A stretch of 49,662 bases of DNA from assembly GCA_023410905.1 (NCBI GenBank), contig JAEYPL010000231.1, positions 1 through 49,662 of the forward strand, written 5' to 3'. The first letter of the stretch is position 1. The number at the start of each line of letters is the position of its first letter. This stretch comes from Pseudomonadota bacterium. Its GTDB lineage: Bacteria; Pseudomonadota; Alphaproteobacteria; Rhizobiales; Hyphomicrobiaceae. The notes under the pieces were generated by a model. It saw nothing but the letters and a program-made list of their open reading frames with translations. It did no database searches and had not been told where the DNA came from. The position numbers were made by a program, and so were the translations under genes. Below, piece by piece: positions 16,831-25,169 of this stretch.

Positions 16831-18939
16831 TCAGATCAACTCCGCCAGCATTCGTGCGGCTCGCGCGGCGCCGCCGGCTTCGACAGGTTTGAAACGCGTC
16901 GGAGACTTGAGTGCCTCGACCATGGCGCTGGCGATCATGTCCGGGGTCGAGGTTGCGTAATCCATGCGCCGCCCCGCGCCGTAGCGATCGAGGCGGTGGG
17001 CGACGTGGAAGTTCTGCTCGAAATGATTGCGGAGCGGGAAGTAGAGGAACGGCGTTCCAGCAGCCGTCAGCTCCATGCAGGTCGTGAGGCCTCCCTGTAC
17101 GAGCGCGAGATCGCACGCTGCGAGATGGCGATCGAGGTTCGGCACGAACGCACGGACCTCGACGCCAGCCGGTGCACTCAGAGATGCGGGATCGATGCGT
17201 GGCCCCGCGACGAGAATCATCCGCAGATCGGGCATCCTGGCTCGCGCCATCGGATAGCTCTGCAGTATCCGTCTGATCAGGTGCGTGCCGACACCCGATC
17301 CACCGACCGTCACGATGCAGACACGCTCATCCGGCCGGTAGCCGAGCTTCCGGCGCAGCTCCGCGCGCGGGCCAAAGGCTTGCGGATGCTCGCCGATGAC
17401 ATAACCCGCAAAGTCGAAGTGCTTTGGCACCCACTCACGCATCGTGGGTAGATCGCTGCCGAAGGACAGCGGCACAATGTCCCCGGGCTCGCCAACAAAA
17501 ATCGCGCGATCGCGTACACCCGGATGGCGCTCGACGTGCTCGATCATCTCAGCGTTGTAGTCCGTCGCAAGAAGCGCTTCTCGCGCGCCGTTCCCCGGCA
17601 TCGGCACATAGCCGACGAAGTCCGTGAGCCAGGCGAGCTTGGCCTTCTTCAGTTCGGGATGCTCATGCCAGAAGTGATCGATGTCCCAGGCTTCATCGGC
17701 GATCACGAGATCGTACTCGCCCTCGTGCACCGCATCCTGGAAGACCATGAAATTGGCGATCAGCACCTCATCCATCCGGCGTATGGCCTCAAATGCATTG
17801 AGATCATGCTCACCGGATTCGAGTTCGATGTGCTTCGTCTCGCTCGCCAGTCGCGCGCTGAGAGGGTGGATGCGCTCGCCATGCGCATCGAGCAGGCGCG
17901 TCACCGGATCCTGCGCCAGCCAGTCGACCTGCAGATCCGGATGAATCTTGCGCAGCTCCTGCGTGATGGCAATGTCGCGGCGCCCATGACCGAGCCCGAT
18001 GGGCGACGAGAGATAGAGCGCTCGCTTCGATCGCGACGTGCGCGTAGCCGCTTTCCGGCCCGGCGCGGGAATGGCGAGCTTGCGATCGAGAAAGTCGTTG
18101 ATCAGTTCGTTGCACTTGGCGGGATAGCGCGCGAGCAGATTATGACCACCACCAGTAAAGATCGCTGTCTCGGCGCCGATCAGCCCAGCGATATGCAGTG
18201 CGCGAGCGTGCGGCTGGATCTGGTCACGATCACCATGAATAACAAGCGTCGGGCATCGGATACGACGATACATGTCTTCGCCAACGTCGAATGAAGGCGG
18301 AATGGCGCGCGCCTCCACGCTCTTCGCTAGTGTCGCGCCGGATGTTTCCGCGGCCCACTCAAGCCCATCCTCAATCTGTTTGGTCGAATGCGGTTCAGAG
18401 CAGATCTGACTGATGAAATGCTCTGCAAAGTCCGGATAGTTCGAAAGCCAGTACTCACGATTGTATTTGTTCCAGCCCTCGTAGCGTTCCTGCTGCGTCA
18501 GGAAGTGCTGCGGCGTCATATATGGATAGCCGACACCGACCGTCGCCGATGTGCCGACAAGAATAGCGGCCTTGACGCGCTCCGGATGGTGTGCCGCCAC
18601 AATCGCCGTCAGCATTCCGGCAAAGGAAAGTCCGACGAGTATGGCCTTCTCCGTGCCCGTCGCGTTCATGACGGAAAGGACATCACTGACGTAGTTTTCG
18701 AGCGCGTAAGCAGCAACATCATCGGGGCGATCGGACTTGCCATTGCCGCGCGGATCATATGTCACGCAACGGAAGCGCTCGCTGAAATAGGGAATCTGCG
18801 CCTTGTACACGCGAGCATGAACGATGCTCCACGGCGGCGGAAAGACCATTGTCTCCGCGCCGTCGCCGTACACTTCGTAGTGGATCTTCACGCCATCGCG
18901 TTCGACATACCCCTCGTGGTTCGGCAGCCTGGCACGCAT
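16831..18939 (-). CDS. Fusion of alpha/beta hydrolase and GT-B glycosyltransferase
   Basis: A 702-residue two-domain protein. Residues 1-290 are an alpha/beta hydrolase: DPRGNGKSDRP, nucleophile elbow VGLSFAGM with S105, acid in HGDRDQIQP (D237 or D239) and H266 in GGGHNLLARYP, so a full catalytic triad is visible. A basic linker (about 291-306) leads to a GT-B-type glycosyltransferase (about 307-702). That domain starts ALYLSSPIGLGHGRRD, the glycine-rich N-terminal loop of MurG/UGT-like enzymes, and ends with a nucleotide-sugar site built from VTVGGSGVGTHLIRR and QGGLTTCMELTAAGTPFLYF. There is no signal peptide. The natural pairing of an esterase/lactonase-like and a sugar-transfer domain in one chain suggests sequential action on one substrate, which cannot be named. 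The gene starts 14 bases after the TetR gene and precedes a methyltransferase gene. Confidence 0.87.
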   Translation of the reverse strand: MRARLPNHEGYVERDGVKIHYEVYGDGAETMVFPPPWSIVHARVYKAQIPYFSERFRCVTYDPRGNGKSDRPDDVAAYALENYVSDVLSVMNATGTEKAILVGLSFAGMLTAIVAAHHPERVKAAILVGTSATVGVGYPYMTPQHFLTQQERYEGWNKYNREYWLSNYPDFAEHFISQICSEPHSTKQIEDGLEWAAETSGATLAKSVEARAIPPSFDVGEDMYRRIRCPTLVIHGDRDQIQPHARALHIAGLIGAETAIFTGGGHNLLARYPAKCNELINDFLDRKLAIPAPGRKAATRTSRSKRALYLSSPIGLGHGRRDIAITQELRKIHPDLQVDWLAQDPVTRLLDAHGERIHPLSARLASETKHIELESGEHDLNAFEAIRRMDEVLIANFMVFQDAVHEGEYDLVIADEAWDIDHFWHEHPELKKAKLAWLTDFVGYVPMPGNGAREALLATDYNAEMIEHVERHPGVRDRAIFVGEPGDIVPLSFGSDLPTMREWVPKHFDFAGYVIGEHPQAFGPRAELRRKLGYRPDERVCIVTVGGSGVGTHLIRRILQSYPMARARMPDLRMILVAGPRIDPASLSAPAGVEVRAFVPNLDRHLAACDLALVQGGLTTCMELTAAGTPFLYFPLRNHFEQNFHVAHRLDRYGAGRRMDYATSTPDMIASAMVEALKSPTRFKPVEAGGAARAARMLAELI

Positions 18940-18953
18940 GTCACCACCTCATG

Positions 18954-19568
18954 TCACTTCTTCGATGAACTGCCCTCTGCAATGCGAATGAGGTCACCGA
19001 CGCGCCGCAATGATTGGCGCACGGGAATGCCCCTCCTCTCGAGGCCGAGGAGGTAGTGAACTTCCGCTCCGATGAAGACGCCACCGACGAGCGCACCGAT
19101 CTCCTCCGGCGAGAAAGGCCCGAATCCACCAAGCTCCCGCTCGGCCCTGCGAGCCAGATCGGCAATAAGGTCCAGCCACCCCTTGAGGCCGGTTCGGACG
19201 ACTTTCGCGACCTCTGGATCGGACCAGCTCGCCGCGTTCAGCTCCTGCAGAACGCGCACGTAGCCCGAGCCGATATCGTCATCGAGATAGTCGCACGCCT
19301 TGTCCCACTGCTCCGAGAGCTTGAGCGTCGGATCACCGAAAAGTGCGTTCTGGCGTTCGAGAAGCTGCGTGTTCAGGTACTCGAACAGCGCCAGCACGAG
19401 ACCCTGCTTGGAACCGAAGTGATAGTGAATCTGGCTCAGCGGAACTCCGGCAGCCATGGCGACGTCCCGCGTCGATAGTCCCGCATAGCCTTTCTGGCGC
19501 AGCACCTTCTTGGCAGCCTCCAGCAGGACAACGCTGGTATCCGGCTTCTTCGATAGCGCGCGCGACAT
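18954..19568 (-). CDS. TetR family transcriptional regulator
   Basis: A 204-residue repressor-type protein. The N-terminal helix-turn-helix covers residues 13-58, with GYAGLSTRDVAMAAGVPLSQ and IHYHFGSKQGLVLALFEYL being very typical TetR sequences. The C-terminal ligand-binding domain is helical and unassigned. The ATG at 19566-19568 is preceded by AGGAGA; a TTG further upstream (19622) would place translation over the promoter and operator and is rejected. It is the first gene of a leftward operon with the hydrolase-glycosyltransferase fusion and the methyltransferase. The palindromes in its promoter suggest that it represses its own operon until it binds a ligand, plausibly the substrate of those enzymes. 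Confidence 0.92.
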   Translation of the reverse strand: MSRALSKKPDTSVVLLEAAKKVLRQKGYAGLSTRDVAMAAGVPLSQIHYHFGSKQGLVLALFEYLNTQLLERQNALFGDPTLKLSEQWDKACDYLDDDIGSGYVRVLQELNAASWSDPEVAKVVRTGLKGWLDLIADLARRAERELGGFGPFSPEEIGALVGGVFIGAEVHYLLGLERRGIPVRQSLRRVGDLIRIAEGSSSKK

Positions 19569-19588
19569 GCGATGAGCGTCTCCTGTTG

Positions 19589-19622
19589 ACTGAACGTTAG
19601 TTCGGTCGATCGACCGAGTCAA
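19589..19622 (-). promoter_or_regulatory. TetR-operon promoter with two overlapping palindromes
   Basis: On the minus strand a -35 TTGACT (19622-19617) and a -10-like TAACGT (19599-19594) are 17 bases apart. The spacer contains a perfect 16-base palindrome TCGGTCGATCGACCGA (19602-19617). A second inverted repeat, ACTGAAC-N4-GTTCGGT with one mismatch (19589-19606), covers the -10. A repressor bound at either site would block RNA polymerase, the standard autoregulation design of TetR genes. Confidence 0.65.
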
Positions 19623-19687
19623 GGTGTCGGATCGAAGATGTGTAGATTCTGGCTCCTCCGGCAGATTGTTGGTATGCGGTCACCGCG

Positions 19688-19716
19688 GCGGCGCATTCAC
19701 CTCGCGAATGCGCCGC
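19688..19716 (-). terminator. Hairpin after the P-type ATPase gene
   Basis: Perfect 11-base stem GCGGCGCATTC/GAATGCGCCGC with a 7-base loop, about 42 bases beyond the stop codon of the leftward metal ATPase gene. A strong hairpin without a distinct T-tract. It insulates the ATPase transcript from the TetR operon promoter. Confidence 0.6.
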
Positions 19717-19758
19717 TCGCCGGGCAACAATGATGCAGGGTCGGTCGCCTACTCGCTG

Positions 19759-21885
19759 CTAGCGGAATGACCGCACGGTAAGCAGTCGCAGAGCATTGGC
19801 GGTCACGAGTACCGTCGCGCCGGTATCGGCGAGGATCGCCATCCAAAGCGTGGTTACACCAAAAAGCGTGGTCACGAGAAACACGGCCTTCAGTCCCAGC
19901 GCGATGGCAATATTCTGCCAGATGTTGGCGAGCGTCGCCTGGGATAGCGCGATCAGCTCCGCAACCCCCGTCACGCGATTCTTGAGCAGCGCAGCATCGG
20001 CCGTCTCGAGCGCGACATCTGTGCCGCCGCCCATGGCGACGCCGACCGATGCCGCTGCGAGGGCTGGAGCATCATTGATGCCATCACCAACCATCGCGAT
20101 GGGCCCCAGATCCTTCAGCTTGCCGATCTCTTCGAACTTCGCATCCGGCAGCAGTTCCGCACGCGCCTCGATGCCGAGCTGGGCGGCAATCGCGCCGGCC
20201 GTGCGCGCATTGTCGCCCGTCAGCATCACAGCCCGTATGCCACGATCGGCAAGGCGCTTTACGCCCTCTGCCGCATCCTCTCGCGACTCGTCGCGCAACG
20301 CGATCAACCCGTCTATGGACTTGCCGGATAGAAGAACGACGACCGTCTTTCCCTCAGCTTCGAGCACCGCGATCCTCTCAGCGAGTTGTGGCGCGATTGT
20401 CGTCTGCTCGGCTGCGTAGCGAGGTGAACCGACCGAGGCGAAGCCACTCTTCAATCGTGCAGTCACAGCCTTGCCCGGCACTGCCGTGGCGCCGCCGAAC
20501 GTGGATGGCAGTTTGAGGCTCCGTGCTTGCGCGGCCTCCACGATCGCCAGTCCCAAGGGATGGCTCGTGTTGCGCTCGACGGCCGCAGCCTTTGCAAGGA
20601 CGGCGTTCTCGTCCACGCCCACTGCGACGACATCCGTCACCTGCGGGCGCCCACGCGTCAGCGTACCGGTCTTATCGAATGCAACCGTCTGGATATTGCC
20701 GAGCATCTCAAGCGCTGCGCCGCCCTTGATCAGCAAACCCATTCGGGCACCCGTGGCAAGGCCCGAAGCGATAGCTGCCGGTGTCGAAATCACCAATGCG
20801 CACGGGCACGCGATCAGCAATGTGGCGAGACCGCGATGGATCCACGTCATCCAATCGCCGCCGAACGCGAGTGGTGGCACAACGACGACCAGGAGAGCCA
20901 CAAGCATGGCAGCGGGCGTGTACCACCGGCTGAAGCGGTCGATCATCCGCGCCGTCGGCGCCTTCGCCTCCTGCGCTTCCTCCACGAGATGGATGATGCG
21001 CGCGATCGTATTGTCGGCTGCCGCGTGCGTGACTTCGACGCGCAGCTCACCATGGGCATTGATGCTGCCGGCATACACCTTGGCACCGCGCTCCTTGGCG
21101 ACGGGCACCGACTCTCCCGTGATAGGCGCTTCGTCCACCTCGGAGGCGCCGTCGATGACCTTGCCATCCGACGGAATGCGGTCCCCCGGACGGATCACGA
21201 CGACATCGCCCACGGCGAGATCTGCCGCGGCCACCTCCTCGATATCGTCCCGACCTCCACGCTGCCGTCGCGCTGTTCGCGGCACGAGTTCGATCAGTGC
21301 CTCTATGCCCGCACGAGCGCGACCCGCAGCGACGGTCTCAAGCAGCTCGCCCACTGCGAACAGGAAAATGACGATAGCCGCCTCTTCGGCCTCGCCGATC
21401 GCCACGGCGCCAAGCGCAGCAATCGTCATGAGGCTTTCGATCGTGAAGGGCGATCCCGAGAGAGCGCCAGCAAGCGCGCGCCGAGCGAAGGGGATCACGC
21501 TGATCAGCGCTGCGGCCGAATAGAACCACCGCTGCCAGTCGGGCAAAAACAACGCGAGCACGAAAGCCAGGACAAACAGCGCACCCGTCGCCAGCACGAG
21601 CTGCCCCTTGGCCTCCTGCCACCACGGCCGCGCCAGCCGCCGCGGCATTTTGGTATTGGACGTTTCTTCGGCAACCGGCGCGTAGCCGAGCGCGCGCACC
21701 TTCTCCTCGATAGCGCGGGGTGAGGTGCGATCCTTGTCGAGCTGAAGCGCGAGCGTGCCGGATGTGTAACTGACATTGATATCCGAGACACCCGGAAGCC
21801 GGCTCATTGCGGTCTCGATCTTGAGCGCACAGGCCGGGCAATCCATGCCCTCGACACGAATCTTGAAACTGCTGGCAGTCACCAT
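19759..21885 (-). CDS. zntA: Heavy-metal translocating P1B-type ATPase (Zn/Cd/Pb efflux)
   Basis: A 708-residue inner-membrane pump exporting soft divalent metals. In order: an N-terminal heavy-metal-associated domain with C16 and C19 (GMDCPACALKIE), a hydrophobic region, TGES (257-260) of the actuator domain, the transmembrane metal site CPC (C360-C362, IACPCALVISTP), the phosphorylated D404 in FDKTGTLTRGRP, the SHP motif with H442, MVGDGINDAPALA, and a last helix with ADTGATVLVTANALRLL. The CPC together with that final Asp-containing helix indicates the P1B-2 class (Zn2+/Cd2+/Pb2+) rather than copper. The ATG at 21883-21885 has GAGGTG 6 bases upstream; an earlier start would run into the operator. 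It is divergent from a MerR gene that should control it. Confidence 0.94.
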   Translation of the reverse strand: MVTASSFKIRVEGMDCPACALKIETAMSRLPGVSDINVSYTSGTLALQLDKDRTSPRAIEEKVRALGYAPVAEETSNTKMPRRLARPWWQEAKGQLVLATGALFVLAFVLALFLPDWQRWFYSAAALISVIPFARRALAGALSGSPFTIESLMTIAALGAVAIGEAEEAAIVIFLFAVGELLETVAAGRARAGIEALIELVPRTARRQRGGRDDIEEVAAADLAVGDVVVIRPGDRIPSDGKVIDGASEVDEAPITGESVPVAKERGAKVYAGSINAHGELRVEVTHAAADNTIARIIHLVEEAQEAKAPTARMIDRFSRWYTPAAMLVALLVVVVPPLAFGGDWMTWIHRGLATLLIACPCALVISTPAAIASGLATGARMGLLIKGGAALEMLGNIQTVAFDKTGTLTRGRPQVTDVVAVGVDENAVLAKAAAVERNTSHPLGLAIVEAAQARSLKLPSTFGGATAVPGKAVTARLKSGFASVGSPRYAAEQTTIAPQLAERIAVLEAEGKTVVVLLSGKSIDGLIALRDESREDAAEGVKRLADRGIRAVMLTGDNARTAGAIAAQLGIEARAELLPDAKFEEIGKLKDLGPIAMVGDGINDAPALAAASVGVAMGGGTDVALETADAALLKNRVTGVAELIALSQATLANIWQNIAIALGLKAVFLVTTLFGVTTLWMAILADTGATVLVTANALRLLTVRSFR

Positions 21886-21924
21886 CTTGTCACCTCGACG
21901 AATGCGACGTGACACCCTATATGC

Positions 21925-21945
21925 ACCCTGTAGCAACTACAGGGT
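21925..21945. promoter_or_regulatory. MerR-type operator in divergent metal-resistance promoter
   Basis: A perfect inverted repeat ACCCTGTAG-N3-CTACAGGGT, the classical CadR/PbrR/ZntR operator layout. On the minus strand it sits between TTGACC (-35; 21949-21944) and a CATATA/ATATAG -10, giving the over-long 19-20 base spacer that MerR-family activators compensate by twisting DNA. It therefore marks the promoter of the P-type ATPase gene, with the regulator gene starting 9 bases beyond the repeat on the other side. Confidence 0.9.
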
Positions 21946-21953
21946 CAAGGGCC

Positions 21954-22355
21954 ATGACGGACGGGCATCTTGCAATCGGCGAACTCGGAAGGCTCACTGG
22001 CACGAAGGTCGAGACAATCCGCTACTACGAGCGTATCGGCCTGCTCGCCAAGCCGGAGCGAACGGCCGGCAACTACAGAGCCTATGGCGCAGAGCATCTG
22101 AACCGTCTGAGCTTTATTCGGCGCTCTCGCGATCTCGGCTTCTCACTCGAGCAGGTCCGTGCACTGCTCGATCTTTCAGACGACCGCGAGCGGCCGTGCG
22201 AAGCCGTCGACGTCATTGCACAGACGCATCTCACCGAAGTCGATCGCAAGATCGCCGACCTCCGCGCGCTGCGGCGTGAACTCAACAACATGATCACGCA
22301 GTGCCGCCACGGCACCGTCGCCAATTGCCGGATCATCGACGCGCTGTCGCCCTGA
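21954..22355 (+). CDS. MerR family metal-responsive regulator (CadR/PbrR-like)
   Basis: A 133-residue dimeric activator. The winged-helix N-terminus begins HLAIGELGRLTGTKVETIRY and is followed by YERIGLLAKPERTAGNYR and the RLSFIRRSRDLGFSLEQV block typical of the family. The metal-binding region has three cysteines: C82 (RPCEAV), C117 (QCRHG) and C125 (NCRIID). This matches the three-Cys pattern of CadR/PbrR sensors of Cd2+/Pb2+/Zn2+ rather than the two-Cys CueR type. The ATG at 21954 directly follows the operator. In-frame codons further upstream lie within the operator and are rejected. It should activate the divergent P-type ATPase gene on metal binding. Confidence 0.93.
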   Translation: MTDGHLAIGELGRLTGTKVETIRYYERIGLLAKPERTAGNYRAYGAEHLNRLSFIRRSRDLGFSLEQVRALLDLSDDRERPCEAVDVIAQTHLTEVDRKIADLRALRRELNNMITQCRHGTVANCRIIDALSP

Positions 22356-22477
22356 TGAAAGGCTCGCGCTGAATATATTAGCAGCGCATCCTGGCAGGTT
22401 GCTCGGTTTTGCTGCGCGACCGTCTTTCTGAATACGTGCGGGCGCTTGTGTGCCGCCAGGAAACAAGCAATCCCGCC

Positions 22478-22494
22478 TTGGCACACTAATTGCT
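22478..22494 (+). promoter_or_regulatory. Sigma-54 (RpoN) -24/-12 promoter
   Basis: TTGGCAC-N5-TTGCT matches the RpoN consensus (TGGCAC-N5-TTGCW), with the invariant GG (22480-22481) and GC (22492-22493) exactly 10 bases apart. It lies 133 bases upstream of the ATG of the second peptide-type ABC operon and on the same strand. Transcription would start near 22505. An enhancer-binding protein, for example NtrC, would be needed; I could not identify its site in the 120 bases upstream. Confidence 0.75.
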
Positions 22495-22626
22495 CTTCTC
22501 CATCCGATTTCGGAACGGTCTCCACGCTTCTGAGCCTGCACGCTCTGATGCACTGGGCGCGTTCGAGCGGCCGAAATCCCTATGCGCATGTTCCCATGGG
22601 CCGCATCAACGGAGAAAAGTGAGCAG

Positions 22627-24222
22627 ATGGTCGATCACAAGAGCATTCTGGAAGAGCGCGTTCTCGGCCAGATCAATCGCCGCCAGATGTTGGGCGGCCT
22701 TGGCGCCGGTGCAGCCGTTCTTTCCACGGGTCTCGGTTCGCGTCCGGCACATGCCAATGGTGGTCACATCCGCCTGGCGTGGATCGATCATGTCGATACG
22801 CTTGATCCGCATTTCACCGGCTTTCTCGGCGCGGTGAAGATCCACAACAACATCTACAACGGCCTGCTGAAGGTCGAGTACGATGGCAAGCGCGTCTCGT
22901 TCGTGCCCGATCTCGCGCAGACGTGGGAGATCAATGACGACAAAGTCCACACCTTCAAGCTCCATCCGGGCGTGAAGTTCCATGACGGCACACCCTGCGA
23001 TGCCGAAGCCGTCAAATGGAGCGTCGAGCGCGTGTGGAAGGGCACACCGAAATCGCCGCACGCCTGGAAGTACAAAGAGCTGAACAAAGTCGAGGTTCTC
23101 GATCCGCTCACAGTGCGGCTGACGTTCAACAAGCCGTACGCTTTCCTCCCAGTGGCACTGACAGGCAGCACCGGCCGCGCGGGCACGATCGTATCGAAGG
23201 CGGCGGTCGAGAAGTACGGCGACAAATTCGGTCGCAATCCGGTCGGCACCGGCCCCTTCAAGTTCGTGAGCTGGCGCGAGAACGACTCGATCGTCGTCGA
23301 GAAGAACCCCGACTACTTCGAGAAGGGCCTGCCCAAGCTCGACCGAGCGACGTTCATCATCATGAAGGAGGCTTCAGCGGCCATTGCCGCCATGCTCTCC
23401 GGCCAGATCGACGGCATGAGCGAGATTCCCGTCCAGTTCGTGAACCAGATCCAGGCGCAGAAGAATCTGCAAGTCTACGGCGAGATCGAAGGCAACTACG
23501 TCTACGTCGGCATGAACTGCAAGCGTGCGCCGTTCGATGACATGGACCTGCGCCGCGCAGTCGCGTTCGCCCTCAACCGCGAGGTCGTGATCAAGCAGGC
23601 GTTCTTCGGCCATGCCATTCAGGCCTACACGCCGATCTCGCCGCCCATGAGCGACTTCTATGACCCCGATGTCGCGAAGTCCGGCCGTGGACAGTTCTTC
23701 GACATGGCCAAGGCCAAGGAGTTCCGCGCCAAATCGAAGGTGAAAGGCACTGTCGAGCCGGTTTTCCTCGCGACCGAGCAGGGCATTTACGGCACCCGCC
23801 TCATGCAGAGCGTGCTGCCGATGCTCGCAGCGATCGACATCAAGCCGAAGATCGAGGTCGTCGAGCGCGCTGCCTGGATTCAGAAGCGCAACGCCGGCGA
23901 TTGGGATCTCTTCGACTTCAACTGGTGGGCCGACCTCGATCCCGACGAGACGATCACGCCCGAATTCAGCACCGGCGCAGCCTGGAACTACCCTGGCTGG
24001 TCGAACAAGCGGTTCGACGAACTCGTGCTCGCCGCGCAGGACACGCTCGACGTCGAGAAGCGCAAGACCTTCTATACCGAGGCCTGCGACATCCTCATGG
24101 ACGAGGCACCCATCGCGATCATCTCGCACATGCCGGTGTTCAAGGTCTTCTCGCAGAAAGTGAAGGGCTTCAAGTACATTCCGGTCGACAGCCTCAACCT
24201 GCATACGGTGAGCCTCGGCTGA
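22627..24222 (+). CDS. ABC transporter family-5 solute-binding protein, second system
   Basis: A 531-residue periplasmic binding protein of the SBP_bac_5 family. The N-terminus has an extended leader with a twin-arginine-like NRRQMLGGLGAGAAVLS and a likely cleavage after PAHA near residue 42. Family blocks include NIYNGLLKVEYDG, HTFKLHPGVKFHDGTPCDAE, GTGPFKFVSW and the ending DEAPIAIISHMPVFKVFSQK. The ATG at 22627 is chosen because GGAG lies about 12 bases upstream and earlier in-frame codons would bury the leader. The stop and the next gene's start overlap (TGATG). It lies downstream of a sigma-54 type promoter, so uptake may rise when nitrogen is limiting. The ligand is unknown. Confidence 0.92.
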   Translation: MVDHKSILEERVLGQINRRQMLGGLGAGAAVLSTGLGSRPAHANGGHIRLAWIDHVDTLDPHFTGFLGAVKIHNNIYNGLLKVEYDGKRVSFVPDLAQTWEINDDKVHTFKLHPGVKFHDGTPCDAEAVKWSVERVWKGTPKSPHAWKYKELNKVEVLDPLTVRLTFNKPYAFLPVALTGSTGRAGTIVSKAAVEKYGDKFGRNPVGTGPFKFVSWRENDSIVVEKNPDYFEKGLPKLDRATFIIMKEASAAIAAMLSGQIDGMSEIPVQFVNQIQAQKNLQVYGEIEGNYVYVGMNCKRAPFDDMDLRRAVAFALNREVVIKQAFFGHAIQAYTPISPPMSDFYDPDVAKSGRGQFFDMAKAKEFRAKSKVKGTVEPVFLATEQGIYGTRLMQSVLPMLAAIDIKPKIEVVERAAWIQKRNAGDWDLFDFNWWADLDPDETITPEFSTGAAWNYPGWSNKRFDELVLAAQDTLDVEKRKTFYTEACDILMDEAPIAIISHMPVFKVFSQKVKGFKYIPVDSLNLHTVSLG

Positions 24223-25169
24223 TGCTGCTGTTTGCCGCCGGCAAGATACTCCAGACCCTCATGGTCATGCTGATCGTCTCGGCGGTCAGCTTCACGCTCC
24301 TGAAGCTGGCACCGGGCGATCCGATCCAGATCATGCTCGGCACGGAGTACTCGCCGGAGACATACACAGCGCTGATGCAGCAGCTCGGGCTCGACCGGCC
24401 CATGGTCGAGCAGTACCTTCGCTGGCTTGGCAGCTTCGTTACTGGAGATTGGGGCATCTCCTATGTATCCAAAGCCCCGATCTTCCAGTTTGCCGTTGTC
24501 GAGGCGCTCCCCGTGACGCTGACGCTTGCGGCGTCGGCGCTCATCCTCTCGGTCCTGATAGGCGTGCCGCTCGGCGTGCTCGCCGCGACGCGCCGTGGTT
24601 CGTTCTGGGATGCCGCGACATCGGTGTTCACGCTCACCGGGACGTCATTTCCGAGCTTCTATCTCGGCATCCTCCTCATCTGGCTGTTCGGTGTGCAGCT
24701 CGGCCTCTTTCCGACCATGGGGTTCGTTGCACCCTGGGAGGATTTCTGGGCGGGTGTCAGCCACATGACCCTACCAGCCATCACGCTTTCGATCTACTTC
24801 CTCGCCATGATCGTGCGCATGACGCGCGCCAATCTCATCGAGGTGCTCGAGCAACCGTATATCGCGGCGGCGCGTGCCCGCGGCGAGCCGAACTGGCGCG
24901 TCGTCTGGATCCATGGTCTGCGCAACATCCTCATGCCGCTCGTGACCATTCTCGGGCTGCAACTTGGCGCGCTGCTCCAGGGCGCGGTGCTGACTGAAAC
25001 GGTGTTCTCGCTTCCGGGCGTCGGGCAGATGATCACCAATGCGGTCCTCAATCGCGAGTACGGGATCGTCCAGGCCGGCGTCATGATCACCGCCTGCCTC
25101 TTCATCACGACGAACCTCATCGTTGATCTTGCCTATCCCTATCTCGATCCACGCCTGAGGCCTCGCTGA
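24222..25169 (+). CDS. ABC transporter permease, DppB type, second system
   Basis: A 315-residue inner-membrane permease. The N-terminus MLLFAAGKILQTLMVMLIV is followed by the APGDP motif, about six transmembrane helices and an EAA loop (YIAAARARGEPNWRVVWIH). The C-terminus is LAYPYLDPRLRPR, the DppB-typical ending. The ATG at 24222 shares its A with the stop codon of the binding-protein gene, and its own stop overlaps the next permease's start in the same way, so the genes are coupled. It partners the DppC-type permease and two ATPases that follow. Confidence 0.93.
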   Translation: MLLFAAGKILQTLMVMLIVSAVSFTLLKLAPGDPIQIMLGTEYSPETYTALMQQLGLDRPMVEQYLRWLGSFVTGDWGISYVSKAPIFQFAVVEALPVTLTLAASALILSVLIGVPLGVLAATRRGSFWDAATSVFTLTGTSFPSFYLGILLIWLFGVQLGLFPTMGFVAPWEDFWAGVSHMTLPAITLSIYFLAMIVRMTRANLIEVLEQPYIAAARARGEPNWRVVWIHGLRNILMPLVTILGLQLGALLQGAVLTETVFSLPGVGQMITNAVLNREYGIVQAGVMITACLFITTNLIVDLAYPYLDPRLRPR

